Source: Bradyrhizobium elkanii WSM2783
GTDB lineage: Bacteria > Pseudomonadota > Alphaproteobacteria > Rhizobiales > Xanthobacteraceae
Reading direction: 5' to 3'
NCBI RefSeq assembly: GCF_000472865.1
Contig: NZ_AXAP01000009.1
Coordinates: 1 to 64,000, forward strand
DNA: 64,000 nt
The translations under genes and the position numbers were made by a program. This document shows positions 42,829 through 52,455 of this stretch, piece after piece; the stretch's first letter is position 1; every line of letters starts with the position of its first letter. Under the pieces are notes generated by a model, which ran no database searches, was not told where the DNA came from, and saw nothing but the letters and a program-made list of their open reading frames with translations.

Positions 42829-45186
42829 TCACTCGGAAATCACGTAGGTGAACAGGCGCACGCGGCCCGCATCGTCGATTTCCTTGTAGACGCCCTGGAT
42901 CTCGACTTCGAAGCCCGGGAACGCATTGAACGATGCCTCGAACATCTTGAGGTAATCGATCATCGGCCGCGTCTGTTCCGACAGCCGTTCCCCCGGCACG
43001 ATGGTGGCGATGCCGGGCGGATAGACCACGAACGGCGTTGCGGCGATGCGGCCCGAAATTTCGCCGATCGGGAGATAATCGACGTCGTTGTGCACGAGGT
43101 AGCGTGACGCTTCGCGCGGCGACATCGCGATCTCGGGCAGATGCTCGGGGAGGAACTGCTTGCGCTGCAGCGCGCTCACATCGGCCGCGCGGAAGAAGCG
43201 GTGCATGTCGCCGCAGAGGTCGCGCAGGCGCACGCCGGCATAGCGGGCAGGCCGGCGGCGGAAGAATTCGGGGATCACGTCTTCGAGCAGCGCATTGTCG
43301 TCATGCAATTTCTTGAAGGCGACGAGCCCCGAGATCAACGTCCCCGCCTTGCTCGCCTCGACGCCGGGGGTGAGCAGGAAGAGCAGGGAGTTGAGGTCGT
43401 TCTTCTCGGCCACGATCCGGTTCTCCCGCAGATATTGCGCCACCACCGGGGCGGGGATGCCGTGTTCGGCATACGCGCCCGTGGCATGGTCGAATCCCGG
43501 CGTGAGCAGCGTCAGCTTGTTCGGGTCGGTCATGGCAAAGCCCGCCGTCATCTCCGGGAAGCCATGCCAGCTATCGTCAGGCTTGAGCTGCCAGAACGCA
43601 GGGTTGGTCGCGAGCTGGTCGGTAGAGATGGTTTCCCAGGCGACATTGTGCGCCCCGCCTTCGCGCGCGACGTCCGGGATCATCACGCGATCCGGCACGA
43701 ACGGCTCGAAGAACCAGCGCCGCTCGGGACGCGCCTCGTTCTCCTCGAACTCGCGGCGGGTGGCGCGGATTTTCTTGCGCAGCTCGATGCCGAGCCGGAT
43801 CGTGTCGTCCCACAGCACCTCGCCGGAGCGGCCCTTCATCATCTGCGCGCCGACGTCGAGCGAGGCGAACAGCGGATAGAATGGCGAGGTCGAGGCGTGC
43901 TGCATGAAGCTCTCGTTGAAACGCCGGTGTTCGACCCGGCGCTTCTGGCCCTTGATGTGGCGGTCGCGGACATGGATCTGCGAAGCCTGCGAGAAGCTGG
44001 CGAGCTGCTTGTGGGTCGATTGCGTGGCGATGATGCCGGGCGCCTCGGGGCCGAGGTCGGCAAGGCCCATCGCGAAGCGGCCGGCATAGATCGGATGGAA
44101 CTTCATGAAGCCGGCCCAGGCTTCGTCGAACAGGATGTAGTCGCAGAGATGACCGATGCGCCTCAGGATCATCTCCGCACTATGAATGGTGCCGTCATAG
44201 GTGCACTGCTCGACCACGGCGACGCGGAAGGGACGGGGCCGCTTCCAGGCCTCCTTGTCCTTGACCAGCGGATGGTTGCGGATGCGCTCGCGCAGCGACG
44301 TCTCGTCGAGCATGTCCCAGCGCATCGGCCCGATCAGGCCCCAGGCGTTGCGAACGGTCGGCACATAGACCGGGATGCCGCCGCCGAGCAGCAGCGCGCC
44401 ATGGTGGGCGGCCTTGTGATTGTTGCGGTCGAACAGCACGAGGTCGCCGTCGGTGACCAGCGAGCCGAGTGCGACCTTGTTGGAGGTGGAGGTGCCGTTG
44501 AGCACGAAATAAGTCTTCTCCGCGCCGAAGATCCTGGCGGCTTCCTTCTGCGCCCGCAGTGCCGGGCCCTCATGGGTCAGGAGGTCGCCGAGGTCGAGCA
44601 CGGAATTGTCGAGGTCGTCGCGGAACACGGCCTCGCCGAGATGTTCGACGAACACGCGTCCGATCGGGCTGCGGCTGTAGAACACGCCGCCATTGTGGCC
44701 GGGGCAGGTCCAGAGCTGGTTGCCCTCTTCGGCATAGTCGACCAGCGCGCCGAAGAACGGCGTCTTCAGCGTCTCGGCATATTGCTTGAGGCGGCTGATC
44801 AAATTCTTGGCAATGAACGGCGGCGTTTCCTCGGACAGGAACACATAGCCGTCGATGAAGTCGAGCACCTCGACCGGCAGGTCCTCGAACCGCTTGCGGC
44901 GGATCAGGAGGATGATCGGGAAGTCGAGGCCGCGCCGCCGCATCAAATTGATCAGCGATGCGGTCTTGCCCTCCAGCCCCTTCTTGCCCCAGTCCACCAC
45001 CATGCAGCCGATCGCCGCGTCGGTCTGCACCGCGATCTCGGCATCCTCGAGCTTGCGGGCGCGCACGACCTCGAAGCCGGAGCGCTGGATCTCGTCGATG
45101 ATCTGGTTGAAGCGGATGCCCTCGAGATCCTCCGGATCGAATACGGGCGCCGCGAACAGGAAGGTGAAGCGTCGGAAATAGTCCAT
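42829..45186 (-). CDS. Orn/Lys/Arg decarboxylase
   Basis: A 785-residue pyridoxal-phosphate enzyme of the inducible, fold-type-I group. An N-terminal wing (about 1-130) precedes the catalytic core. The Schiff-base lysine is Lys393 in QSTHKQL, and FVLNGTSTSNKVAL is the cofactor phosphate loop. The C-terminal end, with DGAGRVRLFTYVIS-like text, is normal. Product is a polyamine or diamine. The start ATG at 45186 is fixed by the family length; a longer reading frame continues upstream but that part is spurious. Substrate (arginine, lysine or ornithine) cannot be resolved. Confidence 0.92.
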   Translation of the reverse strand: MDYFRRFTFLFAAPVFDPEDLEGIRFNQIIDEIQRSGFEVVRARKLEDAEIAVQTDAAIGCMVVDWGKKGLEGKTASLINLMRRRGLDFPIILLIRRKRFEDLPVEVLDFIDGYVFLSEETPPFIAKNLISRLKQYAETLKTPFFGALVDYAEEGNQLWTCPGHNGGVFYSRSPIGRVFVEHLGEAVFRDDLDNSVLDLGDLLTHEGPALRAQKEAARIFGAEKTYFVLNGTSTSNKVALGSLVTDGDLVLFDRNNHKAAHHGALLLGGGIPVYVPTVRNAWGLIGPMRWDMLDETSLRERIRNHPLVKDKEAWKRPRPFRVAVVEQCTYDGTIHSAEMILRRIGHLCDYILFDEAWAGFMKFHPIYAGRFAMGLADLGPEAPGIIATQSTHKQLASFSQASQIHVRDRHIKGQKRRVEHRRFNESFMQHASTSPFYPLFASLDVGAQMMKGRSGEVLWDDTIRLGIELRKKIRATRREFEENEARPERRWFFEPFVPDRVMIPDVAREGGAHNVAWETISTDQLATNPAFWQLKPDDSWHGFPEMTAGFAMTDPNKLTLLTPGFDHATGAYAEHGIPAPVVAQYLRENRIVAEKNDLNSLLFLLTPGVEASKAGTLISGLVAFKKLHDDNALLEDVIPEFFRRRPARYAGVRLRDLCGDMHRFFRAADVSALQRKQFLPEHLPEIAMSPREASRYLVHNDVDYLPIGEISGRIAATPFVVYPPGIATIVPGERLSEQTRPMIDYLKMFEASFNAFPGFEVEIQGVYKEIDDAGRVRLFTYVISE

Positions 45187-45290
45187 CGGTGTCCTCGAAA
45201 TGGTCCGAGCGAGAAGTCGGCACATTTCGTGACAGGCAGATGACGGTGGCGCCCGCGGGGGAAAATTGTTGGTGGCGAGCCGACGCCGCT

Positions 45291-46442
45291 TCAATCCGGT
45301 ACGCGTTGCCTCGGATATTCGAGCTGCATGGCGACGAAATCGGCCGTGCGATCGCCATAGCGTGCTTCGATCCGCAGCAAGGTCTGGTCCAGCGCCTGCG
45401 CCGGCGCCAGTGATCCGACCGGTTGCAGCAATCGCTCGGCGGGCCACTGGGCCGCGACCTGATCGGGCAGGATGCGCAGGCCGTTGCGGCTTGGCTGCGC
45501 CTCCGCCGTCGCGGCAAAGGTCACGGTGCGCGAACGATAGGTCCGCGACCAGGCGTCGGCGGCGAGCGCGAGCGAGACTTCGTCGATGCCGGGCGCAAGC
45601 GCGATGCCGAGCTGCTCCTTGTTCCAGAACGCGAGCGTGTTCCCGATCGCCGTGAGCGCGAACGGTCGTGTGAACTGGAACGCGCCGCTGTCGTGGCGGG
45701 CATCCCAATGGGGCAGGCCGATGTCGCGGGCAACGGCTTCTGCCTTCTCGCGGCCGGCGATCGCTTCGACCAGCGTGAGCGACATCGGCATCGAAGCTGT
45801 GATCCCCGTTGTGGTCGCAACGCTTTGGTCGACCACGATCCTGCGGTCCCTGATGTAATGGATCGTCGGATGCTTCTCGCGCAGGTCTTTCAGGGAGTAC
45901 CAATGCGTCGTCGCGCGCTTGCCGTCGAGCAGTCCAGTACTGGCGACCACCATGGTGCCGACGCAGACACCGATGACGATCGCGCCCTTTTGCGCCTGTT
46001 GCCTGATCCATTGCACGACGACCGGATCGTCGTCACGGCTCATGGCGGGGACGATGACATAGTCGGCGCCATCAGGGTGCTCGGCATCGAACGCTGCGAT
46101 GGTGGCATCCGGCTCGACCTTCAGCACCGGAAACAGCGTCACCGGTCCGGGTCTCGTCGCAAGCGTCACCACGTCGGCGACGTCGGCGCGCTTGAGGATG
46201 CCATAGGGCATCAGATAGTCGGTGGTTTCGGTCTGCTCATTGATGCCGACGATCGCGATCAGCGGTCGCTGCCGCTTCGGCGGCTTCAACGCCGCGATGG
46301 TCGCATCACCCTCCTGGCTTGCGATCGGCGGCGCGTTTGCAGACGCAGCTCGCGAGGGCAGCGTCAGAAGCCAGCCACCACCAATGGTCAAGAAAAGCGC
46401 GGCGGCGGCAACACCGCCCCACGCGAAAAGCCGCCAGTTCAT
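45291..46442 (-). CDS. Membrane-anchored DJ-1/PfpI-type (class I glutamine amidotransferase-like) protein
   Basis: The 383-residue protein has one N-terminal membrane helix (residues 7-27). The DJ-1/PfpI domain (about 60-240) has the nucleophile elbow Cys in GVCVGTMVV, preceded by DYVIVPAM, and CYS-HIS pairing similar to the N-terminal domain of GlxA-type AraC regulators. The C-terminal 120 residues are not recognised. There is no DNA-binding domain, so a regulatory role as in AraC proteins is unlikely. The gene ends 104 nt before the decarboxylase start. Confidence 0.75.
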   Translation of the reverse strand: MNWRLFAWGGVAAAALFLTIGGGWLLTLPSRAASANAPPIASQEGDATIAALKPPKRQRPLIAIVGINEQTETTDYLMPYGILKRADVADVVTLATRPGPVTLFPVLKVEPDATIAAFDAEHPDGADYVIVPAMSRDDDPVVVQWIRQQAQKGAIVIGVCVGTMVVASTGLLDGKRATTHWYSLKDLREKHPTIHYIRDRRIVVDQSVATTTGITASMPMSLTLVEAIAGREKAEAVARDIGLPHWDARHDSGAFQFTRPFALTAIGNTLAFWNKEQLGIALAPGIDEVSLALAADAWSRTYRSRTVTFAATAEAQPSRNGLRILPDQVAAQWPAERLLQPVGSLAPAQALDQTLLRIEARYGDRTADFVAMQLEYPRQRVPD

Positions 46443-46713
46443 TGCTTACGTCGCTCAACGAATTCGTCACCTCGCCCCCTCCGCGCAACTTACTCGCTCA
46501 CGCCGCGCTCCGAAATGACGCAAATCCGGCAAAAACCGACACAGGGGGCAATGAATGGACAGGGGCGGATCGGTGAATTTCGTCGAAAGCCACTTGCCGA
46601 ATTATTCCCCTCGTCAAGCAGACGTAGCGAAAAAATTCCTCGTGCTCTCCGGCGGAATAGAACGCGCCTCCGTATGTCCTACTCATGCAAGCTATTTCCT
46701 TACAGGAGCTATC

Positions 46714-47103
46714 ATGAAGAACCCATCGATTGGTTTCGCACTCGCCACCGCCATTTCCCTAGCGACGGTCTCCGTGGCGTTTGCCGCACCGCCGACCAAG
46801 ACCGGAACCACCGCGAAGGGAAGTGTGCTGACGGATGCGAAGGGCATGACTCTCTATACCTTTGACAAGGACACTGACGGCAAGTCTGCCTGCAATGGTC
46901 CTTGCGCGACAAACTGGCCGGTGCTGAAGGCTGAGGCGAGCGACAAGGCGGGCGAGGGCTACACCATCATCACCCGTGATGATGGCTCCAAGCAGTGGGC
47001 CTACAAGGGCAAGCCGCTTTACACCTTCGCCAAGGATCAGAAGCCCGGCGACATCACCGGCGACGGCTTCCTCAACGGCGCCTGGCATCTTGCGCAGCCG
47101 TGA
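46714..47103 (+). CDS. Secreted protein with PF03640-like repeats
   Basis: The 129-residue product starts with a signal peptide after an AGGAG site (MKNPSIGFAL, cleaved near AFAAPP). The repeat motif YTFDKDTDGKSACNGPCATNWP, with paired Cys, and a second YTFAKDQKPGD unit match the secreted lipoprotein repeat family of unknown function. It may bind a ligand in the periplasm. It stands alone and is divergent from the DJ-1 gene. A repeat family A fragment lies just downstream. Confidence 0.8.
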   Translation: MKNPSIGFALATAISLATVSVAFAAPPTKTGTTAKGSVLTDAKGMTLYTFDKDTDGKSACNGPCATNWPVLKAEASDKAGEGYTIITRDDGSKQWAYKGKPLYTFAKDQKPGDITGDGFLNGAWHLAQP

Positions 47104-47127
47104 TGAGCTGAGCTCGCAATAATGCGA

Positions 47128-47162
47128 GAGGCGGATCAGCGCAGCATGATCCGCCGTTCACG
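47128..47162. repeat. Repeat family A fragment
   Basis: gaggcggatcagcgcagcat followed by gatccgccgttcacg resembles the first half of the family A palindrome. It lies 25 nt after the PF03640-like gene. Confidence 0.7.
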
Positions 47163-47216
47163 CTAGTTGGCTTGCACACCTGCCTCGCGCGGGGATGCAA
47201 AGAAGTCGGCGGGCCG

Positions 47217-47660
47217 TTATTTCGTGTGTCCCCACGCCTCGTCCCAGTCCGCACCAGCCGCGTCGACGACGCGGCCGTCGGCCTCGAAGAACTTGTTCGG
47301 CACCTGGAAGATCGCGAGGATCAATCCGCCTTCGGGGCACCAGGCGACGTGGCGGCTGCCGGCCTCACGCCAGATGAACTCGCCCGCTTTCGCGGCAATG
47401 CCCTGCGCCGGGCCTTCCTTGTCGACCAGCGAACCCTCGATGACATAGGTCTGCTCGATATTGACGTGCTCGTGGTCGGGCAGCACCGTACCTGGCGCAA
47501 AGCGCATCAAGGCCGTCATCAAGCCGGTCTTGCGGTCGAACAGCAGCGTCTTGGCCTCGCAGCCAGGGAAACGGGTCTTTTGCCAGTCCATTTCCTGCGG
47601 GCGCACGAGATGGGAATGCGTGTCGGCAGTCTGATGCGCCTGCGGCGTAGCAGCGTCCAT
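47217..47660 (-). CDS. Cupin-domain protein (ChrR-like)
   Basis: A 147-residue single cupin. The metal-binding motif of cupin 1 reads GTVLPDHEHVNIEQTYVIEG (His, His, Glu), and motif 2 is in the AGSRHVAWCPEGG region. The start at 47660 has GGAGGAACGCC directly before it. The protein resembles ChrR-type anti-sigma cupins, but no sigma factor gene is near. It could be an enzyme or sensor binding Zn or Fe. Cytosolic. Confidence 0.8.
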   Translation of the reverse strand: MDAATPQAHQTADTHSHLVRPQEMDWQKTRFPGCEAKTLLFDRKTGLMTALMRFAPGTVLPDHEHVNIEQTYVIEGSLVDKEGPAQGIAAKAGEFIWREAGSRHVAWCPEGGLILAIFQVPNKFFEADGRVVDAAGADWDEAWGHTK

Positions 47661-47723
47661 GGCGTTCCTCCGGTTTCGTTGAACCAAAGGGATGATAGCC
47701 GGATCGCGCAGCCGCGTCAGCGG

Positions 47724-48278
47724 TTACCGCAGTCCCTCATAGACCATGAATCCGCGCGCGATCGCGAGCTTTCGCAGCGCGCGCGGCACAAATCTTTCCG
47801 GCGGGTGCAGATAGCGCCACGAGGTCAGCGTGAAATCGGAGAGCGTGGTCGCAACGGTCTCGAATGGTGCCAGCAGTCCAGTGAGGCTCACCGGCACGTG
47901 CGCGCGGTTGTTGAAGGGAAGGAGCAGCAATTCGAGATGCGCCGGCGTGCCGGCCTGGCTCGAAGCCGTGACGCCGGCGACGGCGGGCAGCATCTCCTCG
48001 GCGACAAAGGCGACGACATCCTCGACCTGGCGGCGGCTCTCACCGGTGAACAGCTCCGAAAAGCTCTTGTCCTTGAGGTCGCGGCCGAGCAGGGCGCAGA
48101 CGCGCGTGCCGGCGACGCGAAAGGGAAAGCCCGCCTCATGCTCGTAGGACAGCACAAAAATGTCGCCGAGCCGCTCGCGAACGGCCTCGGGGTCGAGGTC
48201 GCAGCGATCGGGCGCGCGCGCGTTGCCACGCGTCTTGTCCCAACAAGCGAAGAATTCGCGGCTTCCTGGATGCTTCAT
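47724..48278 (-). CDS. PAS_5-domain protein
   Basis: The 184-residue protein carries the PAS_5 domain common in alphaproteobacteria: KHPGSREFFACWDKTRGN, DIFVLSYEHEAGFPFRVAGTRV, FSELFTGESRR. No output domain follows the PAS region, so it may act by protein contact. No histidine kinase gene is near. Function unknown. Confidence 0.8.
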   Translation of the reverse strand: MKHPGSREFFACWDKTRGNARAPDRCDLDPEAVRERLGDIFVLSYEHEAGFPFRVAGTRVCALLGRDLKDKSFSELFTGESRRQVEDVVAFVAEEMLPAVAGVTASSQAGTPAHLELLLLPFNNRAHVPVSLTGLLAPFETVATTLSDFTLTSWRYLHPPERFVPRALRKLAIARGFMVYEGLR

Positions 48279-49293
48279 TCAAGAACCTTGCCTCGCGCTC
48301 GCCGCGCCGGGACACATCTGTCCCGGTTTTTGCGCAAGCGCATTCATTCTCAGTAGTGCAGGGGAACTTTGCAGCGTCCATGCCGCGGCCACGTTTTCGC
48401 AAGCTTTCCGGCAGCTTTGCGGCGTTAACGTTAAGTTAACTATGAGCTTGGCGCCGCCCGTATGCCCCTCTACTGTCCGCTCATTCCTTGCCGGCCGTTC
48501 TCCAGGGGCCAGCGGGTTGGTACACAGGTGGCGTCGAACAATCAGGTCATCGGGCGGGGAGGGGTGGGATGTGCTCCCGTTCCCTCTGGGCGCGACAAGA
48601 CCGACAGCAGCAGAGGGCGGGCCTTCTCAGGGCTCGCCCTCAATGCCTTTAGCAGGCGTTATCTGCTTGATTTTTCCCCGACTTTCTGGCTTCGATCCTG
48701 GCTCCGTTTCCGGTTTGGCCCGCCGTTTTCCAGAACGCCTTCTTGGCGGGAACCGATCTCGGGAACGCCCAGATGACCTTCGCCCCGTTCCGGATGTAGC
48801 GGGTGCTGCGCCGTTGTCGGTGCGGCGCTTCAGGGGGCAGGCGCACACACGGTTGGGAACGTGAGTGCCTCCACACGACCCAGCCACGACACGTCTGTTC
48901 GTACGACGAATGGGAGCGCCGTTCCAAGCGGATCTATAACCTCCGAGACGAAGACGAGCTGTGAGCGACATCTCGAAGGCTGTCGAGTTTGTTCTGGAGA
49001 ACCAAGAGGACGCGGTGCAGTGCGGCCAGATGCCGATCTAGACAATCTACGAGCCGCAGATTGTGGAGAGCTGGGTGTGGGCACGCTAACGTGGCGGGCG
49101 TTCCGTTGGACGAAATCTGCCATCTTCGATAGCCAAGGTGGGGAATTGAACGATTCGGTGGCTTGAAGTGCCAAGCGTCAAGTTGAACTTATTCTAAGAA
49201 GCTGTAGCGCACCCGGAACCTGCGACAAGTCGTCGAGAGCACAGCGCGACACAAAGCAGCGTGACACCGAGCGCGCTTCATGCGAACACTCAA
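48279..49293. other. One-kilobase region without a supported gene
   Basis: Contains an AT-rich palindrome gttaacgttaagttaac (48424-48440) and a hairpin of agggcggg and ctcgccct (about 48615-48645). Reading frames are short or Arg/Pro/Ser rich. A 55-codon frame ending at 48964 (YDEWERRSKRIYNL) has protein-like character but no start codon, and is probably a gene remnant. Confidence 0.5.
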
Positions 49294-50301
49294 ATGATGG
49301 ACACATCGGAGATATATCCTGCCGCTGAGCGCCGGTGGCCGCCCACAATTGTGATTGGCCGCACGCCCAGGGGGCCCGTTCTGCGCATCGAGCTGCTGCA
49401 GGTCCTGTCGATCCTCAGTCTTGTCCTGGTGGTGACGGGCAGCATCGCAGGCGCATGGTGGTTCTCGGTCCACGGCATCACCTGGTTTGAGCCTTTGCTG
49501 TTGCTGTCCGTGACCTTCGTCACCGGCCTCGGCATCACGCTCGGCTACCATCGCTTGTTCTGCCATCGCGCCTTTGTCGCCCGTGCGCCGCTCGCGGCGG
49601 CGCTCGGAATTCTTGGTGCGATGACCATGCAGGGCCAGATCCTGGGATGGGTCTCGATCCATCGCAAGCATCATCGATACAGCGACCGGCCCGGCGACCC
49701 GCATTCACCGCGCCCGCGCGGAGCCGGGATTGTCGGCGCCATCCGAGGCTTCTTCCAGGGCCATGTTGGATGGGTGATGTCCGACGCCTACTGCGTGTAC
49801 GTCGACTACGTGCGCGATCTACGCCGCGATCCGGTCGTTCGCTGGGTTGATCGTTGGTATTGGCTGTGGGTCGCCGCCAGTTGGATCATACCCGGCTTCA
49901 TCGGTCTCGCCTGGTACGGGACGATGGATGGATTCTGGGCCGGCTTCTTCGCGGGCGGTCCGCTGCGCACACTCTGGCAGCTCAATTGCACCTGGGCGGT
50001 GAACTCGATCGCGCATCGTTTCGGCCGACGGCGCTTTGAGACACGCGAGGACAGCCGCAACAGCGCGCTGGTCAACACTCTCACCATGAACGGCGAGGGG
50101 CTGCATAACAACCATCACGCCTTCCCCTGGTCGGCAAGCTTCGCGCTCTTCCCGGGCGAGATCGACCCCGGCTATTGGGCGCTGCGCGGTTTCGAGGCCA
50201 TGGGCTGGGCGACAAAGGTGCGTGTGCCTGCCCAGCACCTCGTTGCAGCGCGGGCCGCTCAGCCGACGACCGATCCCTTGCGCTCGAGCACCAAGCGATA
50301 G
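49294..50301 (+). CDS. Membrane acyl-CoA/acyl-lipid desaturase
   Basis: A 335-residue di-iron desaturase of the stearoyl-CoA delta-9 type. The three histidine boxes are HRLFCH (86-91), HRKHH (123-127) and HNNHH (271-275). Four membrane helices fit the fold. It introduces a double bond in membrane fatty acids. The ATG at 49294 is one of two in a row; the GTG at 49261 lacks support. It overlaps tail to tail by 43 nt with the methyltransferase gene, which modifies unsaturated fatty acids. Confidence 0.9.
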   Translation: MMDTSEIYPAAERRWPPTIVIGRTPRGPVLRIELLQVLSILSLVLVVTGSIAGAWWFSVHGITWFEPLLLLSVTFVTGLGITLGYHRLFCHRAFVARAPLAAALGILGAMTMQGQILGWVSIHRKHHRYSDRPGDPHSPRPRGAGIVGAIRGFFQGHVGWVMSDAYCVYVDYVRDLRRDPVVRWVDRWYWLWVAASWIIPGFIGLAWYGTMDGFWAGFFAGGPLRTLWQLNCTWAVNSIAHRFGRRRFETREDSRNSALVNTLTMNGEGLHNNHHAFPWSASFALFPGEIDPGYWALRGFEAMGWATKVRVPAQHLVAARAAQPTTDPLRSSTKR

Positions 50302-51188
50302 AGCGTCACGGCGCCGGCGAGATAGGCGTCCAGGCACGTCTTGAGATTATGCATGTAATCGCTCACCATCTCGCGCCCCACGAGCGCAACCAGATCGGCC
50401 TCCTGGCTCCGCAGATTCCTTAACCAGGCTCGCAGCGTGTAGATGTAATCGCGCGGCTTTCCTTCGAGATGCACGAGGTCAAACCAGCGTTCGCTGGCGA
50501 GCAGCATCTCACTGGCGTGAGGCAAGTTGCCCTCGAGCCAGAAACCGTCGATTCCGCTTTGGCTGATGTGGCGGGCCTCGCTGCCGAGCTCGATGTTGCC
50601 CCAACCGTTGACCTGGATCGAAGCCCGGCCACCGACCCTGAGCGTGCGAGCGCAGAACTCGAAGAACAGACTGTAGGCCTCGATACGCTGCTGACGATCC
50701 GCCGCCTTGCCGGCAAAGTGTTCCATCGCCTCGAGGCTCACGATCGCGTCAAACGGGCGATTCGACTGATAGTCCTGCCAAGCCGAAATCTCGGTCACGA
50801 AGTTCCGCGGGGCGTAGCTTCGCACGTACTCGGCCTGGTTGTCGGCAAGCGTCAGGCCGACATAGTCGATGTCCGGCCTGCGCACCATCAGCCGCTTGAT
50901 GAGGCTGCCCCAGCCGAACCCGACGTCAAGCACACGCTGCGCGCTGTCCGCTCCAGACATATCGATGTGCCAATCGAGCTTGCGCAGTTGCGCCGCCTCA
51001 AGCGTGTCGCGATTTCCGGGCTCGTTCCAAATGCCAGCCGAATACGCAAGATTGGGCCCGAGAAACCGCTCGTAAAGCCGCGGCTCGCGGTCGTAGTGGG
51101 CCTGAATCTCGGCTTTCGACGCCCCCAGATTGGGGATTGCCGCCGCGGAGGTTTCGAGAATGGTGTCGGTTAGGCGAGTGCTGGCCAT
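50259..51188 (-). CDS. SAM-dependent methyltransferase resembling cyclopropane-fatty-acid synthase
   Basis: A 309-residue enzyme with the SAM-binding loop VLDVGFGWGSL (about residues 86-96). Other family features are SAGIWNEPGNRDTLEAAQL, EAMEHF and the C-terminal helices, as in CFA/tuberculostearic acid synthases. The likely reaction is methyl or methylene transfer to a fatty acyl double bond. The ATG at 51188 follows GGAGCTGTG. With the desaturase it suggests modification of unsaturated membrane lipids. Confidence 0.82.
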   Translation of the reverse strand: MASTRLTDTILETSAAAIPNLGASKAEIQAHYDREPRLYERFLGPNLAYSAGIWNEPGNRDTLEAAQLRKLDWHIDMSGADSAQRVLDVGFGWGSLIKRLMVRRPDIDYVGLTLADNQAEYVRSYAPRNFVTEISAWQDYQSNRPFDAIVSLEAMEHFAGKAADRQQRIEAYSLFFEFCARTLRVGGRASIQVNGWGNIELGSEARHISQSGIDGFWLEGNLPHASEMLLASERWFDLVHLEGKPRDYIYTLRAWLRNLRSQEADLVALVGREMVSDYMHNLKTCLDAYLAGAVTLYRLVLERKGSVVG

Positions 51189-51419
51189 CACAGCTCCAGG
51201 AAATCAAGGTATTCGAGAGAGTACCCCAAACTATGATCGGCTCATACCCCACCGCAACCCTTGGCGATCACGTGCGGGATGAGCGCTGGTTGGGGCCAAG
51301 GCCGCCGGTTTTTCTAGAATCGTGGAATGATTTCAGGGGTAGGCTAGCATTCTCAGGGCCCGCTCTTATTCTTTCTTACCTGTGCACTTGCACAATGCGG
51401 CCAAAGCCGCCTATCTGGG

Positions 51420-52256
51420 ATGATCGCCCATCCGCGCCGCGCTAAGGTCATCAGTCCCTTGGAATCGCAGTTTGAACCTCCGCAAGATGCGCCGCCGGAT
51501 CGTCCGCACGAGCCGATCCTCACCTTGCCTCCGGCGCTGACCGCCTACATCGCGCTGATCGCGCTCATCCACTTGCGCGTGCTGCTGCCGCCGGAGTGGG
51601 AAAACTGGACCATCGACGTCTTCGGCTTCATTCCGAAGCGCTACGATTCCACGCTGCTCAACATCACCTTCCCCGGCGGCGAGGGCGCCAAGGTCTGGAC
51701 CTTCGTTACCTATTCGCTGCTGCACGCCAACCTCACCCATATCATTTTCAACGTGCTTTGGCTGTTGCCGTTCGGCAGCGCGCTGGCGCGGCGGTTCGGC
51801 GCGCTGCGCTTCTATCTGTTCATGGCGGTCACGGCGGCTGCCGGTGCGCTCGCGCATCTCCTGACGCATGAGCATGCGATCGCGCCGATGATCGGCGCAT
51901 CCGCGTCCGTCTCCGGCACCATGGCGGCCGCGATCCGCTTTGCCTTCGTGAAGGGCAGCTTCCTCTCCTTCAGCCGCGGCGACGCGGAGGCAGCGGCAAA
52001 GGTGCCGGCGCTGTCGCTGTCGCGCGCGCTGCGCGATGGTCGCGTGCTCGCCTTTCTCGCGGTCTGGTTCGGCGTCAATCTCATCTTCGGGATCGGCTCG
52101 ATCGCGATCGGAGCCGACGGCGCCAGCGTCGCCTGGCAGGCGCATATCGGCGGGTTTCTGGCCGGGCTCGTGCTGTTCTCGTTGTTCGATCCGGTGCCGC
52201 GGGAACGCCGTCATGCTGCAGATGCGTTGTCGCCTGACGGACCGGACCGCGTCTGA
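51420..52256 (+). CDS. Rhomboid-family intramembrane serine protease
   Basis: The 278-residue protein has six or seven membrane helices. The first is PALTAYIALIALIHLRVLL, and the second domain opens with WTFVTYSLLHANLTHIIFNV, the His/Asn catalytic-support region. The catalytic serine is in GASASVSGTMAA and the catalytic His in WQAHIGGFLAGL. The usual GASGxxxG motif is changed to GASASVSG. The gene precedes a CBS-domain gene in the same direction. Substrates unknown. Confidence 0.88.
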   Translation: MIAHPRRAKVISPLESQFEPPQDAPPDRPHEPILTLPPALTAYIALIALIHLRVLLPPEWENWTIDVFGFIPKRYDSTLLNITFPGGEGAKVWTFVTYSLLHANLTHIIFNVLWLLPFGSALARRFGALRFYLFMAVTAAAGALAHLLTHEHAIAPMIGASASVSGTMAAAIRFAFVKGSFLSFSRGDAEAAAKVPALSLSRALRDGRVLAFLAVWFGVNLIFGIGSIAIGADGASVAWQAHIGGFLAGLVLFSLFDPVPRERRHAADALSPDGPDRV

Positions 52257-52455
52257 TAGCCGCTTGCGGCTGAGGGCGATTTCATCCATCATTGATTGAA
52301 AGTTGTGACGCAAGCTGCCGCCTCTTGCGCTGCATGATGGCCGCGCTTGTTGCCCACCGCGCCGGAAACGAAAACTGCGCGGAACTGTTGATTGAAGACT
52401 CGCGAACGATGTCGCGCCTCCTGGTCGAGGCGCGGCAGGGATTCAGGAGGCGGCA

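Noticed and set aside
43141..45243. Plus-strand frame of 700 codons
   Set aside because: It is antisense to the Orn/Lys/Arg decarboxylase, and its translation is rich in Glu, Gln, Arg and Val with no motif. This is a common effect of GC-rich codon use in the real gene.
45187..46011. N-terminal extension of the decarboxylase frame to 1060 residues
   Set aside because: The reading frame is open upstream, but the added residues are Arg-rich and overlap the DJ-1/PfpI gene on the same strand in another frame. The family length and N-terminus fit the ATG at 45186.
48800..48964. Short frame ending YDEWERRSKRIYNL
   Set aside because: It looks protein-like but has no start codon and a stop just upstream. 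It may be a gene fragment, and support is too weak for a CDS.
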